NCBI GenBank assembly: GCA_938002605.1
Contig: CALLAF010000030.1
Coordinates: forward strand, 1 to 64,000
Origin: an uncultured Paracoccaceae bacterium
GTDB taxonomy: Bacteria; Pseudomonadota; Alphaproteobacteria; Rhodobacterales; Rhodobacteraceae
Length of the DNA stretch: 64,000 nt
Direction: 5' to 3'
The notes under the pieces are model-generated. The model did no database searches, had not been told where the DNA came from, and was given only the letters and a program-made list of their open reading frames with translations. Shown piece by piece: positions 52,500-62,392 of this stretch. Numbering within the stretch: the stretch's first letter is position 1; every line of letters begins with the position of its first letter. A program made the translations under genes and the position numbers.

Positions 52500-53318
52500 T
52501 CAAATATCCGAGCGTAGCAAAATGATTTCGATCCGGTTATTGCGCAGCGCGGTTGCATCCGCGACCGCGGGCGCGCGGTCGCCCGCCCCTGTCAACCGCG
52601 CGATGCGCCGTGGATCTAGGCCCCCGGCCTCTAGCATGAGCCGCATCTGGGCGGCCCGTCCGCTTGACAGTTCCCAAATCGGATTATCCACAGCAAGAAC
52701 CGTTGTCGCACGCAGATGCCCTTTGATGACGACAGGGTTTTGCACCACATCGAACAATCGCGCCAATATTACCGCTATTTCAGCTGTTATTGGATGCGGA
52801 GTAGTGGTGCCTGGCAGGTCAAATATTTCGATGATCAGCCCTTCATCCGTGAGCCGGGTCACGATATGACGCAGCGCTTGGTCGGACACCATGCTTTCTC
52901 CGCCGGCCCCCATGAGGACCGCCTCGATATCGCGCAGCGCAGCGACCTGTGCCGCCACAGCTGCTGCTTCACCTGCAGTTGCCTCTTCGACGCGGACGGG
53001 GTTTTGCCCAATCGTCGGCTGGCTGATGCCCGTCCCGCTTTGGGCAAGCGAATCTTCAGTAAAGATGTCCGCGCCGCCAAATGCGCCAGAACCACCCCCA
53101 GAAATCCGGTTAATCGGAATCGTCGGTGAAAAATAATCAGCAATCCCTTTGCGTTGTTGTTCGGTCGTCGCGTTCAACAGCCACATCAGCATAAAGAAGG
53201 CCATCATTGCCGTTACAAAATCGGCATAGGCCACTTTCCATGCCCCGCCATGGTGCCCACCACCGCCAACAACTTTTTTACGTTTAATAATCACCGGAGC
53301 ATTGGAATTTGCGCCCAT
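52500..53318 (-). CDS. motB: Flagellar stator protein MotB
   Basis: GGGHHGGAWKVAYADFVTAMMAFFMLMWLLNATTEQQRKGIADYFSP; C-terminal OmpA-like domain. Confidence 0.95.
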   Translation of the reverse strand: MGANSNAPVIIKRKKVVGGGGHHGGAWKVAYADFVTAMMAFFMLMWLLNATTEQQRKGIADYFSPTIPINRISGGGSGAFGGADIFTEDSLAQSGTGISQPTIGQNPVRVEEATAGEAAAVAAQVAALRDIEAVLMGAGGESMVSDQALRHIVTRLTDEGLIIEIFDLPGTTTPHPITAEIAVILARLFDVVQNPVVIKGHLRATTVLAVDNPIWELSSGRAAQMRLMLEAGGLDPRRIARLTGAGDRAPAVADATALRNNRIEIILLRSDI

Positions 53319-53409
53319 TTCGCCACCTCATAGTTCACCCAAGACCATCGATAACTGCAGGGATATGAAGGCAGGTTTAACGATTGATTTTGTGACAAAT
53401 TGAGCGGGT

Positions 53410-53815
53410 TTAGTGATCAGCGGCCTCTTGCTCGCAAAGAACGCCGCCTTTGGGGACAAACGGTGCGCCAAGATGCGCATCTATTTCGGCACGAATGGCA
53501 TCTAACGTATCTCGCGCAGCCAAAAGCGCACGTGTTAGCGCAACAAAGGGAACGCCAAATTCACCACGTTCATCGCAGGCGCGCAAATCTTCTTCTAGCG
53601 CGTGCAGATCACGCCGCGCCGTATACAGCCGCCCCCAGATACGCCCAAGTTCGTCATCGCGCGGCAATATCCGGTCGGCCAAGCGATCAAGCAGCGCTTT
53701 TTGCCTTGCGGTCGCAGCATGGTGTTGATCATGCACCTCGGTTTCTAGCTTCAATTGCAGCACTACGATCCGGTCGATCAGATCGGCGGCCGCCAAAGGG
53801 ACAAGTATATTGTTC
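53410..53815 (-). CDS. Hypothetical protein (DUF6165-like?)
   Basis: MNNILVPLAAADLIDRIVVLQLKLETEVHDQHHAATARQKALLDRL; start moved to MNNILV. Confidence 0.5.
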
Positions 53816-53924
53816 ATGCCAAACCTTCTCATTCGCCCCAACGCTACGGTGAAAACCTTTCCGGAATGTGTTCAAAAACCCGCTGAATGGCCAAAGCCCA
53901 CCGTCGAATCCAAACGTGGATGCG

Positions 53925-54145
53925 ACAAAAAGTCAAAAGAGGCACCGTACGGTGCCCCAGTTAAACCTCTTGATCGCGCGCGCCGTCTGTGCCTGAACAA
54001 GCGGCGCTGGCCAAAACGCGCTGTCGCACAGCGCCGCGCCCCATTTCTTCAGTACGCCAACATTTGCCGTAAGCGCTCTAAAAAATGGTGTGTTAGGGGC
54101 GCGCAAAATGCGCATCCTCGGATGGGGTGCAATTTCACCAATCCG
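53925..54145 (-). ncRNA. Candidate structured sRNA, minus strand
   Basis: TATAAT-like -10 (54148-54153, minus), internal 9-bp inverted repeat (54001-54009/54029-54037), 16-bp palindrome GGCACCGTACGGTGCC (53941-53956) followed by a T-rich tract on the minus strand. Confidence 0.35.
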
Positions 54146-54181
54146 TCATTATAGCTAGGCGCACACATCGGGGCAGTGGTT

Positions 54182-54709
54182 ATGTCAAAACAAATGATTC
54201 CAACGTGGGTAGATGGTGACCTTACGCCCGTTGAAAAATTAGAGGTCCACCAAAAGGGCCTGAAACATAAGGCAGTTAGCGTCTTTTTGATGCATGGCGA
54301 ACGCGTCCTTATCCAACAGCGCGCGCTGGAGAAATACCATACGCCGGGGAGGTGGGCGAACACCTGCTGCACCCATCCGCTGTGGGATGAAACCGACGGG
54401 GATTGCGCACAACGGCGCCTACAAGAAGAATTAGGCATCAGCGGTATCCCCCTGACCTATCGCGACACGATTGAATACCGCGCCGAGGTTGGCGATGGGT
54501 TGATAGAACATGAGGTTGTCGCGATTTTCACGGGTCAGGCGCCCGATGGCCTGACATTCACCCCCAACCCCGCAGAGGTCATGGCAACGCAGTGGATCAG
54601 CTTTAACGATCTTGTTGCGGATTTGGCTCGCGCGCCCGAAAACTATACGCCGTGGCTGCATATCTATCTGCGCGACCATGCTGCGACGATTTTGGGCAAC
54701 AACCGCTAA
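54182..54709 (+). CDS. idi: Isopentenyl-diphosphate delta-isomerase
   Basis: LIQQRALEKYHTPGRWANTCCTHPLWDE...RRLQEELGI Nudix-like motifs; start MSKQMIP. Confidence 0.93.
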   Translation: MSKQMIPTWVDGDLTPVEKLEVHQKGLKHKAVSVFLMHGERVLIQQRALEKYHTPGRWANTCCTHPLWDETDGDCAQRRLQEELGISGIPLTYRDTIEYRAEVGDGLIEHEVVAIFTGQAPDGLTFTPNPAEVMATQWISFNDLVADLARAPENYTPWLHIYLRDHAATILGNNR

Positions 54710-54765
54710 GGGGTTTTCGTCCAGCGCAATCCGGTGTTTATGGGCTATATTAGAAGGAATGCATC

Positions 54766-55296
54766 ATGTCGCTTTGGGTTTTTGGATACGGATCACTGCT
54801 CTGGAATCCCGGTTTTGTTCCGGCAAAAATGGTCAAAGCCTGCTTACACGACTATCATCGTAGCTTTTGTATGCTTTCGATCCACCATCGTGGGACCGAA
54901 GAAGAACCGGGGCTTGTGCTTGCGCTTGACGCGGCAGCGGGCGGGCGCTGCACAGGGGTCGCATTTCAGGTTAAACCCGATGAGGAAGACAAGGTTTTGG
55001 GCGAATTACGTGAACGCGAACTCGTGTCATCGGCGTATTTTGAGCAACACGTCGATCTGCTTGCAGAGACCGGTGAAACGATCCGCGCCTTGGCCTATGT
55101 GATCGACCCAGAACACGAACAATACTGCCAATTTGCGCTTGAAAAACAGGCGCAAATGATTGCAACAGCCGTTGGGGGGCGCGGGCCAAATACTGAATAT
55201 CTCTACAATACGGCCGCCCATTTAGACCAAATGAATATCCGCGATACTGAAATGGCTTGGCTTGTCGACCGGGTGCGTGCCTTGACGGCAACATGA
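54766..55296 (+). CDS. Gamma-glutamylcyclotransferase (ChaC-like)
   Basis: MSLWVFGYGSLLWNPGF; YLYNTAAHLDQMNIRDTEMAWLVDRV. Confidence 0.88.
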   Translation: MSLWVFGYGSLLWNPGFVPAKMVKACLHDYHRSFCMLSIHHRGTEEEPGLVLALDAAAGGRCTGVAFQVKPDEEDKVLGELRERELVSSAYFEQHVDLLAETGETIRALAYVIDPEHEQYCQFALEKQAQMIATAVGGRGPNTEYLYNTAAHLDQMNIRDTEMAWLVDRVRALTAT

Positions 55297-55383
55297 ATTG
55301 GTCGCCATTATAATTTATATGCGCCGTATTTCGCGGTTAGTGATATGAGGCGATAGGGTAATTCAGGAATAAGGACTCCCATC

Positions 55384-56532
55384 TTGTCTGACAAACGGGA
55401 AGCCAAAGCGCAGCCGCAATTTTCGCAGCCAATTCGGCAAATCATATTCATGCTCGTCGTTCTTGGGCTGGTAGGGGCTGGGTTTTACCTTGGACTTAGC
55501 CAGTTAATGGCGATCTACAATTCCAACCCCTATTTGAACGCTGTAATCCTGACGGTGTTTACGCTTGGGGTTTTGTCTTGCGTTAATCAGGTTTTCCAAC
55601 TGATGAAATCAGTCGGTTGGATCGAACATTTTGCCAAGGAAACAGGTGGGCATAACTTTACCAAAGCGCCGTCACTGCTTGCGCCTTTGGCGACGTTGCT
55701 GCGGTCGCGTGGCGCGCGCACGCAAGTCTCATCCAGCTCTGGGCGCTCTATCCTAGATTCCGTTGCACAACGGATCGACGAAGATCGGGAAATCACACGG
55801 TACATCGGGAATGTCTTGATTTTCCTTGGGCTTTTGGGAACATTCTATGGGCTTGCAACAACGGTGCCTGCCCTGGTGGATACCATTCGATCGCTTAATC
55901 CCGGCGAAGGCGAAAGCGGCGCGGATATTTTCGCGCGCTTACAATCCGGACTTGAGGCACAGCTAGGCGGAATGGGCACCGCTTTCTCTAGCTCGCTTTT
56001 GGGGCTTGCTGGATCGCTGATTGTCGGGTTGCTTGAACTTTTTGCTGGCCACGGTCAGAACCGTTTCTATCGCGAACTTGAAGAATGGCTATCGACAATC
56101 ACGCGTGTCGGAATTGATGGCGAAGAAGGCAGTGGTGCCGGTATCGGTGGGCTAGATGCATTTGCGGATCAGCTGAGCGAATTGATGGACACGATGCAGA
56201 TGACCATCGGCCAGAACGACGCTGATCGCGAACAAACGGACCAACGCTTTGCCAAACTGGCAGCCGCAGTTGAACAGCTTGCACATATTACGACGGCCAA
56301 CAGCAATAACAATGTCTTTGAACGGATCGCAGAAGGTCAAGAAAAACTGATCAAAAAGCTTGATGATAGCGGCATGGAAGGCATCGATGCCGAAAGCCGG
56401 ATGCGCCTGCGGTCAATTGACGTGCAAATGTTGCGCATCCTTGAAGAAATGTCCGCTGGACGCCAAGAAGCAATCGGCGATCTGCGTATGGAACTGGCTA
56501 ATCTGGCCAGTGCAATCCGGGAACGGGGCTAA
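55384..56532 (+). CDS. MotA/TolQ/ExbB-type proton channel protein
   Basis: YIGNVLIFLGLLGTFYGLATTVPALVDTI and LGGMGTAFSSSLLGLAGSLIVGLLELFAGHGQNRFYRELEEWL. Confidence 0.85.
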   Translation: MSDKREAKAQPQFSQPIRQIIFMLVVLGLVGAGFYLGLSQLMAIYNSNPYLNAVILTVFTLGVLSCVNQVFQLMKSVGWIEHFAKETGGHNFTKAPSLLAPLATLLRSRGARTQVSSSSGRSILDSVAQRIDEDREITRYIGNVLIFLGLLGTFYGLATTVPALVDTIRSLNPGEGESGADIFARLQSGLEAQLGGMGTAFSSSLLGLAGSLIVGLLELFAGHGQNRFYRELEEWLSTITRVGIDGEEGSGAGIGGLDAFADQLSELMDTMQMTIGQNDADREQTDQRFAKLAAAVEQLAHITTANSNNNVFERIAEGQEKLIKKLDDSGMEGIDAESRMRLRSIDVQMLRILEEMSAGRQEAIGDLRMELANLASAIRERG

Positions 56533-56535
56533 CCC

Positions 56536-58242
56536 ATGGCGCTAAGCCGCAGAAAATCCAACCGTTTTCAAAACGCCATCTGGCCGGGCTTTGTTGACGC
56601 GATGACTGGGCTTTTGCTGGTGCTGATGTTTGTATTAACCATTTTTATGGTGATCCAATTTGTGCTGCGCCAAACGATTACTGGCCAAGAAAGCGAACTT
56701 GAAGCGCTCAATATTGAGGTCGCGGCGCTGGCCAGCACCCTTGGGCTCGCGCAGGATCGCAACACTGCTTTGTCAGCCGATCTTGATGCTGCCAACACCG
56801 AAGCCACCCGACAAGCCAATCGGATCGTGTCGCTTTTAGCCGAGCGGGACGCACAGGACGCAGCATTAGCCCAAGCACAGTCCGACATCACAGAATTCGA
56901 AGCCCAAGTTGCAGGGTTGCTATCAGACCGGGCGACCGCGCTTGCAAATATTACCGCGCTCGAAGACGAAAAATCGCAGCTCTTGTCCGACCAAGAGGCA
57001 CTGAACCTCGCCTTGGCGCAAGCCCGCGATGAAATCGATAGTAGTGCCGAAGAAGCGCGCCTTGCCGCCGCGCGCCGCGAAGCACTTGAATCGATGGTTG
57101 CTGATCTGGAAACCGTGGCGTCAGAACAGGCAGCGGAACTATCAGAGTTAGAAATCGCACAGCTTGCCGATGCCGCCGCCGCCCAGGCTCTGCGCGATCG
57201 GCTTGCCGACGCAGACACCGAATTAACGGCAATGACCCTGAATCTTGAACAACAGCGCCGCGAAGCCGAGGAAACGCTAACCTTGCTGGCCGCCGCCCAT
57301 GCTGCGCAATCTGAATTGGACGCGCTGCGCAATCGAGCGGCAGGGGAAAACGACGCGCTGCAACGCGAATTGGCCGAAGCACGCGCCGCATTGGCACAGG
57401 TGCAAGGCGATCAGGATGTGCAGACCTCAGAGGCCGCGCGCCAAGCCGAACTTCTTGCCATGGCAAACGACGCCCTTGCCGCAGAAGAAGCGCTTTCGGC
57501 AGAAAGCCAGCGCCAAGTTGCATTGATGAACGAACAGATCGCTGAAATGCGGGGGCAAGTCGCCAACTTGCAAAGCCTGCTCAACCTCGCCGAAGAATCC
57601 GACCGCGAGGCGCAGGTCCAGATCGAAACGCTTGGATCGCAGCTTAACACCGCATTGGCCCGTGTCGTGTCCGAAGAACGCCAGCGTCGCGCCCTAGAAG
57701 AGGCCGAACGTGTCCGACTTGAAGCCGAAGCTGCACGTCTTGCCGAAGAAGCCGAGCGCCTGCAGGCCGAAGCCCAGAACCTTGAGCAATTTAAATCCGA
57801 TTTCTTTGGCGAACTGCGCCAAATTCTTGAAGGCCAAGACCGCGTGAGGATCGAAGGCGACCGGTTCGTATTTTCTTCGGAAGTTCTTTTTGAGCCCGGC
57901 AGTGCGCGGCTATCTGCATTGGGCGAAGCTGAAATCGCAAATATCGCAGGTATTTTACGTAGCATCGCGGATGATATCCCATCCGGAATTGATTGGGTGA
58001 TCCGTGTCGATGGGCATACCGACAACATCCCGGTTGGCGGTGGCGGGCGCTACCGTGACAATTGGGAACTGAGCCAAGCGCGCGCGCTTTCTGTTGTACG
58101 GTTTATGTCCGAAGATCTAGATATCGACCCACGGCGTTTGGCAGCAAATGGGTTTGGTGAATTCCAACCTATCAACCCCGCAGACACGCCCGAAGCGCGC
58201 GCGCAAAACCGGCGGATTGAGCTCAAATTGACAGAGCGATAA
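56536..58242 (+). CDS. MotB/OmpA-like protein with one N-terminal TM and a very long coiled coil
   Basis: WPGFVDAMTGLLLVLMFVLTIFMVIQFVL; ~370-residue A/E/Q/L/R-rich region; C-terminal VRIEGDRFVFSSEVLFEPGSARLS...IRVDGHTDNIPVGG...QNRRIELKL. Confidence 0.88.
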   Translation: MALSRRKSNRFQNAIWPGFVDAMTGLLLVLMFVLTIFMVIQFVLRQTITGQESELEALNIEVAALASTLGLAQDRNTALSADLDAANTEATRQANRIVSLLAERDAQDAALAQAQSDITEFEAQVAGLLSDRATALANITALEDEKSQLLSDQEALNLALAQARDEIDSSAEEARLAAARREALESMVADLETVASEQAAELSELEIAQLADAAAAQALRDRLADADTELTAMTLNLEQQRREAEETLTLLAAAHAAQSELDALRNRAAGENDALQRELAEARAALAQVQGDQDVQTSEAARQAELLAMANDALAAEEALSAESQRQVALMNEQIAEMRGQVANLQSLLNLAEESDREAQVQIETLGSQLNTALARVVSEERQRRALEEAERVRLEAEAARLAEEAERLQAEAQNLEQFKSDFFGELRQILEGQDRVRIEGDRFVFSSEVLFEPGSARLSALGEAEIANIAGILRSIADDIPSGIDWVIRVDGHTDNIPVGGGGRYRDNWELSQARALSVVRFMSEDLDIDPRRLAANGFGEFQPINPADTPEARAQNRRIELKLTER

Positions 58243-58274
58243 AGTCACACAAACACTTGCGTCGCAGGGGCATT

Positions 58275-58317
58275 TGATGCTTGGATTGCACAGTCCATTT
58301 GTGCAGGGCAAGCATCA
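58275..58317 (+). promoter_or_regulatory. Nested dyad/hairpin overlapping the dddL start codon
   Basis: TGATGCTTG-gat-TGCACA-N7-TGTGCA-ggg-CAAGCATCA; the last base is the A of the ATG at 58317. Confidence 0.75.
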
Positions 58318-59006
58318 TGACAGACCTATCAACCGACTCCCAAACTTCGGCTCAACGCCTGCATAATAGTCCCGACTGGCTGTATCTTCTGCGTGAGATT
58401 GACGCGCTTTATCGGTTTGGCTCGGACGGCGGTAGTGGCCCTATTCGGAGCCACCGGAAACGTGTCCGCGATCGGCTTTCGGCGGCGATGACGCAGAACC
58501 CTGAATTACGCCACCGCTCTGCGTTAACAAAACCGGTAACGGCCCATTTCCCGCGCGCGTTGGATTTAGGGGAACGCAGCACGATGCAGGGGATTGCCCG
58601 CGCGCTGCGAGAAGTCAAAGACGCGCTGACGTGGGAATACGGATACGAAAAAGTCACAAAATCCCTGAGCCAAAAATACGCATACTGCGAAATTCTTGGC
58701 CCCCAAGGACCTGTGCAATGCGATACGCTTATTTTGGGGTTTGTCCTATTCGTGCCCAACACAACCTACCCGCAGCACAGCCACCAAGACATTGAAGAAA
58801 GCTATGTTTCGGTGGCTGGCGCGTGGTCTGAAAACAACAATGCGGTCTATGCGCCGGGGTCGCTCATTTACAATCGCGCGGGCGACGAACACCGCATTAC
58901 GACAGGCGACCGCGATCCATGCCTGTTGGCTTATGCTTGGGTTGGTCCAGCGGAACGGCTGGCATCGCCTCAGATGAAGCTCAGTTCACCACGCAAGACA
59001 AAATAG
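58317..59006 (+). CDS. dddL: Dimethylsulfoniopropionate lyase, DddL-type cupin
   Basis: TTYPQHSHQDIEESYVSVAGAWSENNNAVYAPGSLIYNRAGDEHRITTGDRDPCLLAYAWVGPAERLASPQMKLSS; cupin H-x-H-x4-E metal motif. Confidence 0.85.
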   Translation: MTDLSTDSQTSAQRLHNSPDWLYLLREIDALYRFGSDGGSGPIRSHRKRVRDRLSAAMTQNPELRHRSALTKPVTAHFPRALDLGERSTMQGIARALREVKDALTWEYGYEKVTKSLSQKYAYCEILGPQGPVQCDTLILGFVLFVPNTTYPQHSHQDIEESYVSVAGAWSENNNAVYAPGSLIYNRAGDEHRITTGDRDPCLLAYAWVGPAERLASPQMKLSSPRKTK

Positions 59007-59010
59007 GCGC

Positions 59011-59046
59011 CAAAGAAAATGCCCGCCAAATTGGCGGGCATTCTTT
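59011..59046. terminator. Bidirectional intrinsic terminator between dddL and clpA
   Basis: aaagaaaATGCCCGCCA-aat-TGGCGGGCATtcttt, 10-bp GC-rich perfect stem between convergent genes. Confidence 0.85.
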
Positions 59047-59049
59047 GGG

Positions 59050-61374
59050 TTATTCAGCGGTTAGCAGCGGGGGCTTATCACCACCATCGGTGATTTTCCC
59101 CTGTTCGGGTGCTTCGTAGCGCAGCACAAGTTCACCTTTTTTCACGCCGACCTTTACGATCCCGCCTTTGACCAGCTTGCCGAACAGCAATTCTTCGGCC
59201 AGCGGTTTTTTGATGTGCTCTTGGATCACACGACCAAGCGGCCGCGCGCCCATTTTGGCGTCATAACCTTTGTCGGCCAGCCATTCCGCAGCAGCCGGCG
59301 AAAGATCAATATGCACATTGCGGTCGATCAATTGTGCCTCAAGCTGAAGCACGAATTTTTCGACGACCTGCATGATCACTGGTTTTGGCAGTGCGCCAAA
59401 ACTAATGACCGCATCCAAACGGTTGCGGAATTCAGGCGTAAACGCCCGTTCAATCGCGGCGGTGTCTTCGCCTTCGCGCGATTCACGGCCAAAGCCCAGT
59501 GCGTTTTTCGACATTTCAGCAGCGCCCGCATTGGAGGTCATGATCAAGATCACATTGCGGAAATCGGTCGTGCGCCCGTTGTGATCTGTCAGCTTCCCGT
59601 GGTCCATTACCTGCAATAGGATGTTGTAGACATCTGGGTGTGCTTTTTCCATTTCATCCAGCAAAAGCACACAATGCGGGTTTTGATCTACGCCATCAGT
59701 CAGCATACCGCCTTGGTCAAACCCAACATAACCCGGAGGCGCACCAATCAGGCGCGAAACCGCGTGTTTTTCCATGTATTCGGACATATCAAACCGCAGG
59801 AGTTCAACACCCAGCGTGTCCGCCAATTGTTTCGCAACCTCGGTTTTACCGACACCCGTTGGACCTGCAAACAGATAGTTCCCGATGGGTTTTTCAGGCT
59901 CACGCAGACCGGCGCGCGCCAGTTTGATCGCTGACGACAAAGCCTCAATAGCCGTATCTTGGCCAAAGACCACGCGTTTCAGTGTCTTTTCAAGATCTTT
60001 CAGCACCTCTGCATCGTCTTTCGATACGTTTTTGGCTGGGATACGCGCGATTTTTGCAATCACAGCTTCAATATCCTTAGCGCCAATGGTTTTGCGGCGT
60101 TTCGATTCAGACAGCAAATGCTGGGCCGCGCCCGCCTCGTCGATCACATCAATCGCTTTGTCGGGCAACTTGCGGTCGTTGATATAGCGCGCAGAAAGCT
60201 CCACCGCAGTTTTGATCGCATCTGCCGTATATTTAATGCTGTGGTGTTCTTCGAAATAGGGTTTAAGCCCCTGCAAGATTTTCACCGCATCTGGCACCGA
60301 TGGTTCGGTCACATCAATCTTTTGGAACCGACGTGCAAGCGCCCGGTCTTTCTCAAAGTGCTGACGGAACTCCTTGTAGGTCGTCGACCCCATGCAACGT
60401 AGTTTTCCGCCCTGCAACGCAGGTTTCAACAGATTCGACGCATCCATCGCGCCGCCTGACGTGGCGCCAGCGCCGATGATGGTGTGGATTTCGTCAATGA
60501 ACAGCACCGCATCAGGGTGATCTTCAAGTTCCGTCATCACGGCCTTAAGCCGCTCTTCGAAATCACCACGGTAGCGTGTGCCCGCCAAAAGCGCGCCCAT
60601 ATCAAGTGAATAGATCGTCGCCTCGGCCAAGACGTCTGGCACTTCTTTATTCACGATCTTATGCGCAAGACCCTCAGCAATTGCCGTTTTCCCAACGCCG
60701 GGATCTCCCACAAGCAGCGGGTTATTCTTGCGACGGCGGCAGAGCACTTGAATGCAGCGTTCCACCTCGTGATTGCGACCAATCAACGGATCAACGTCCC
60801 CTTTAGTCGATTTGGCATTTAGATCGACGCAGTATTTTGCCAGCGCGCTCTCTTTTGCCTCGCCTTCGCCCGCCGAGATGGTTTCACCTTCGTCAGGGGA
60901 CCCCGATACCGGGCGTTGTTCGCCAAATGCAGGGTCTTTAGCCACGCCATGCGCGATGAAATTCACCGCGTCATAGCGCGTCATTTCCTGTTCCTGAAGA
61001 AAATAGGCGGCATTGCTTTCGCGTTCAGCAAAGATCGCGACCAGCACATTTGCGCCGGTCACTTCGCTGCGGCCGGATGACTGCACATGGATCGCCGCGC
61101 GTTGGATAACGCGTTGGAATGCGGCTGTTGGCACCGCTTCAGAGCCTTCCACATCGGTGATCAGCGTCGCGAGATCATCGTCAATGAAATCTTCTAAATC
61201 TTTGCGCAAATCATCAAGGTTCACCGAACACGCGCGCATGACGCGCGCCGCGTCAGGTTCATCAATCAACGAAAGCAAAAGATGCTCTAGCGTGGCAAGT
61301 TCATGCTTGCGATCATTGGCAAGGGCCAAGGCCCCATGAATGGCTTGCTCTAGTGTCGTTGAAAATGATGGCAC
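59050..61374 (-). CDS. clpA: ATP-dependent Clp protease ATP-binding subunit
   Basis: 774 aa; two AAA modules [19 protein letters not shown] and [55 protein letters not shown]. Confidence 0.97.
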   Translation of the reverse strand: MPSFSTTLEQAIHGALALANDRKHELATLEHLLLSLIDEPDAARVMRACSVNLDDLRKDLEDFIDDDLATLITDVEGSEAVPTAAFQRVIQRAAIHVQSSGRSEVTGANVLVAIFAERESNAAYFLQEQEMTRYDAVNFIAHGVAKDPAFGEQRPVSGSPDEGETISAGEGEAKESALAKYCVDLNAKSTKGDVDPLIGRNHEVERCIQVLCRRRKNNPLLVGDPGVGKTAIAEGLAHKIVNKEVPDVLAEATIYSLDMGALLAGTRYRGDFEERLKAVMTELEDHPDAVLFIDEIHTIIGAGATSGGAMDASNLLKPALQGGKLRCMGSTTYKEFRQHFEKDRALARRFQKIDVTEPSVPDAVKILQGLKPYFEEHHSIKYTADAIKTAVELSARYINDRKLPDKAIDVIDEAGAAQHLLSESKRRKTIGAKDIEAVIAKIARIPAKNVSKDDAEVLKDLEKTLKRVVFGQDTAIEALSSAIKLARAGLREPEKPIGNYLFAGPTGVGKTEVAKQLADTLGVELLRFDMSEYMEKHAVSRLIGAPPGYVGFDQGGMLTDGVDQNPHCVLLLDEMEKAHPDVYNILLQVMDHGKLTDHNGRTTDFRNVILIMTSNAGAAEMSKNALGFGRESREGEDTAAIERAFTPEFRNRLDAVISFGALPKPVIMQVVEKFVLQLEAQLIDRNVHIDLSPAAAEWLADKGYDAKMGARPLGRVIQEHIKKPLAEELLFGKLVKGGIVKVGVKKGELVLRYEAPEQGKITDGGDKPPLLTAE

Positions 61375-61553
61375 GTGTGTGCTCCTTCATATCGGGGTCA
61401 GCGGGTGCCGTGGCACCAACCAACGTGGGCTCTTATCCTTAAGGTTTGGTTTTATGACGGAACCTTCAAGGACTTTTTTTAAATTTGGCTTCACAAAACG
61501 CGTGAAACCTCATTTTTTATGCGATTTTTGGCAGGTTTACTTTCGCTCACCGG

Positions 61554-62330
61554 TCAAAACTTGTCTTTTTGCGCGCGAATATAGGCAAAAACATCCGCGT
61601 CGCTTGCAGATTCCATCCCCAATACAGCCTTAAGCGCCGGGTCATCCGCGCGCAAAAACGGGTTTGTCCGCTTTTCATCGCCCAAGAGAGACGGAACTGT
61701 AGGTTCGTTTGCTGCACGCGCAGGGGCAATTTGCATCCCTCTTGAGATAAGCGCCGTATTGTTTGGATCAAGGGCCAGCGCAAATCGCGCGTTGGATTCG
61801 GTGTATTCATGCCCTGAACAAACGAGCGTATCATCGGGCAGCGCGCGCAGTTTTTGCAAGCTGTCCCACATCTGCGCGGGCGTTCCTTCAAACAGCCGCC
61901 CACAGCCAAGCGCCATCAAACTATCAGCGGTAAACGCATAGCCTGGCTCAGCCAGATAAATCGCGATATGCCCAAGCGTATGCCCTGACACGTCAAACAC
62001 TTGCGCCTTTGTGCCGCAAAGGGTCAGGTCATCCCCTTCGCTAATCACGAGATCCAAAGCGGGCAGCCTATGCACGTCGGCCTTGGCTCCAATCACACGT
62101 GCGGTCCCGCGCAATGCATCAACGCCATCGATATGGTCAGGGTGGTGATGGGTCAGCACGATATCGGTCAACACCCAACCCCGCGCATCCAATGCCGCTT
62201 GGATCGGGGCGGCCTCTGGCGCGTCGATCAGCGCGGTCTCGTTGGTTTGACTATTGTGGGCAAGAAACGCGTAATTATCAGAAAGGCACGGCACAGTGAC
62301 CAATTCCAGCCCGGATGACATGTTTCTCAT
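61554..62330 (-). CDS. gloB: Hydroxyacylglutathione hydrolase (glyoxalase II)
   Basis: LTHHHPDHIDGVDAL, SGHTLGHIAIYL, CSGHEYTESNARFAL. Confidence 0.95.
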   Translation of the reverse strand: MRNMSSGLELVTVPCLSDNYAFLAHNSQTNETALIDAPEAAPIQAALDARGWVLTDIVLTHHHPDHIDGVDALRGTARVIGAKADVHRLPALDLVISEGDDLTLCGTKAQVFDVSGHTLGHIAIYLAEPGYAFTADSLMALGCGRLFEGTPAQMWDSLQKLRALPDDTLVCSGHEYTESNARFALALDPNNTALISRGMQIAPARAANEPTVPSLLGDEKRTNPFLRADDPALKAVLGMESASDADVFAYIRAQKDKF

Positions 62331-62392
62331 AGCAATGTGCCTTTCTGTTGGTATGGTTCACCGTAATCTTTGCCCAAGGAACTACAACCGCA

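Noticed and set aside
52683-52691. Perfect DnaA-box TTATCCACA
   Set aside because: Single copy inside the motB coding sequence, no cluster or AT-rich element; likely chance.
53374-53390. TTTAACGATTGATTTT upstream of motB
   Set aside because: Resembles the flagellar motif core, but the second half-site has two mismatches.
53933-54115. 60-aa minus-strand ORF upstream of idi
   Set aside because: No protein features; overlaps inverted repeats better explained as RNA structure or terminator.
56568-57523. Long minus-strand Ser/Arg/Ala-rich ORFs antisense to the coiled-coil OmpA gene
   Set aside because: Composition mirrors the coiled coil; no domain signature; sense gene clearly supported.
55384-58242. 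Zorya anti-phage system
   Set aside because: No ZorC/ZorD/ZorE-type helicase or nuclease genes adjacent; neighbours are ChaC-like and dddL. Only a stator resemblance is supported.
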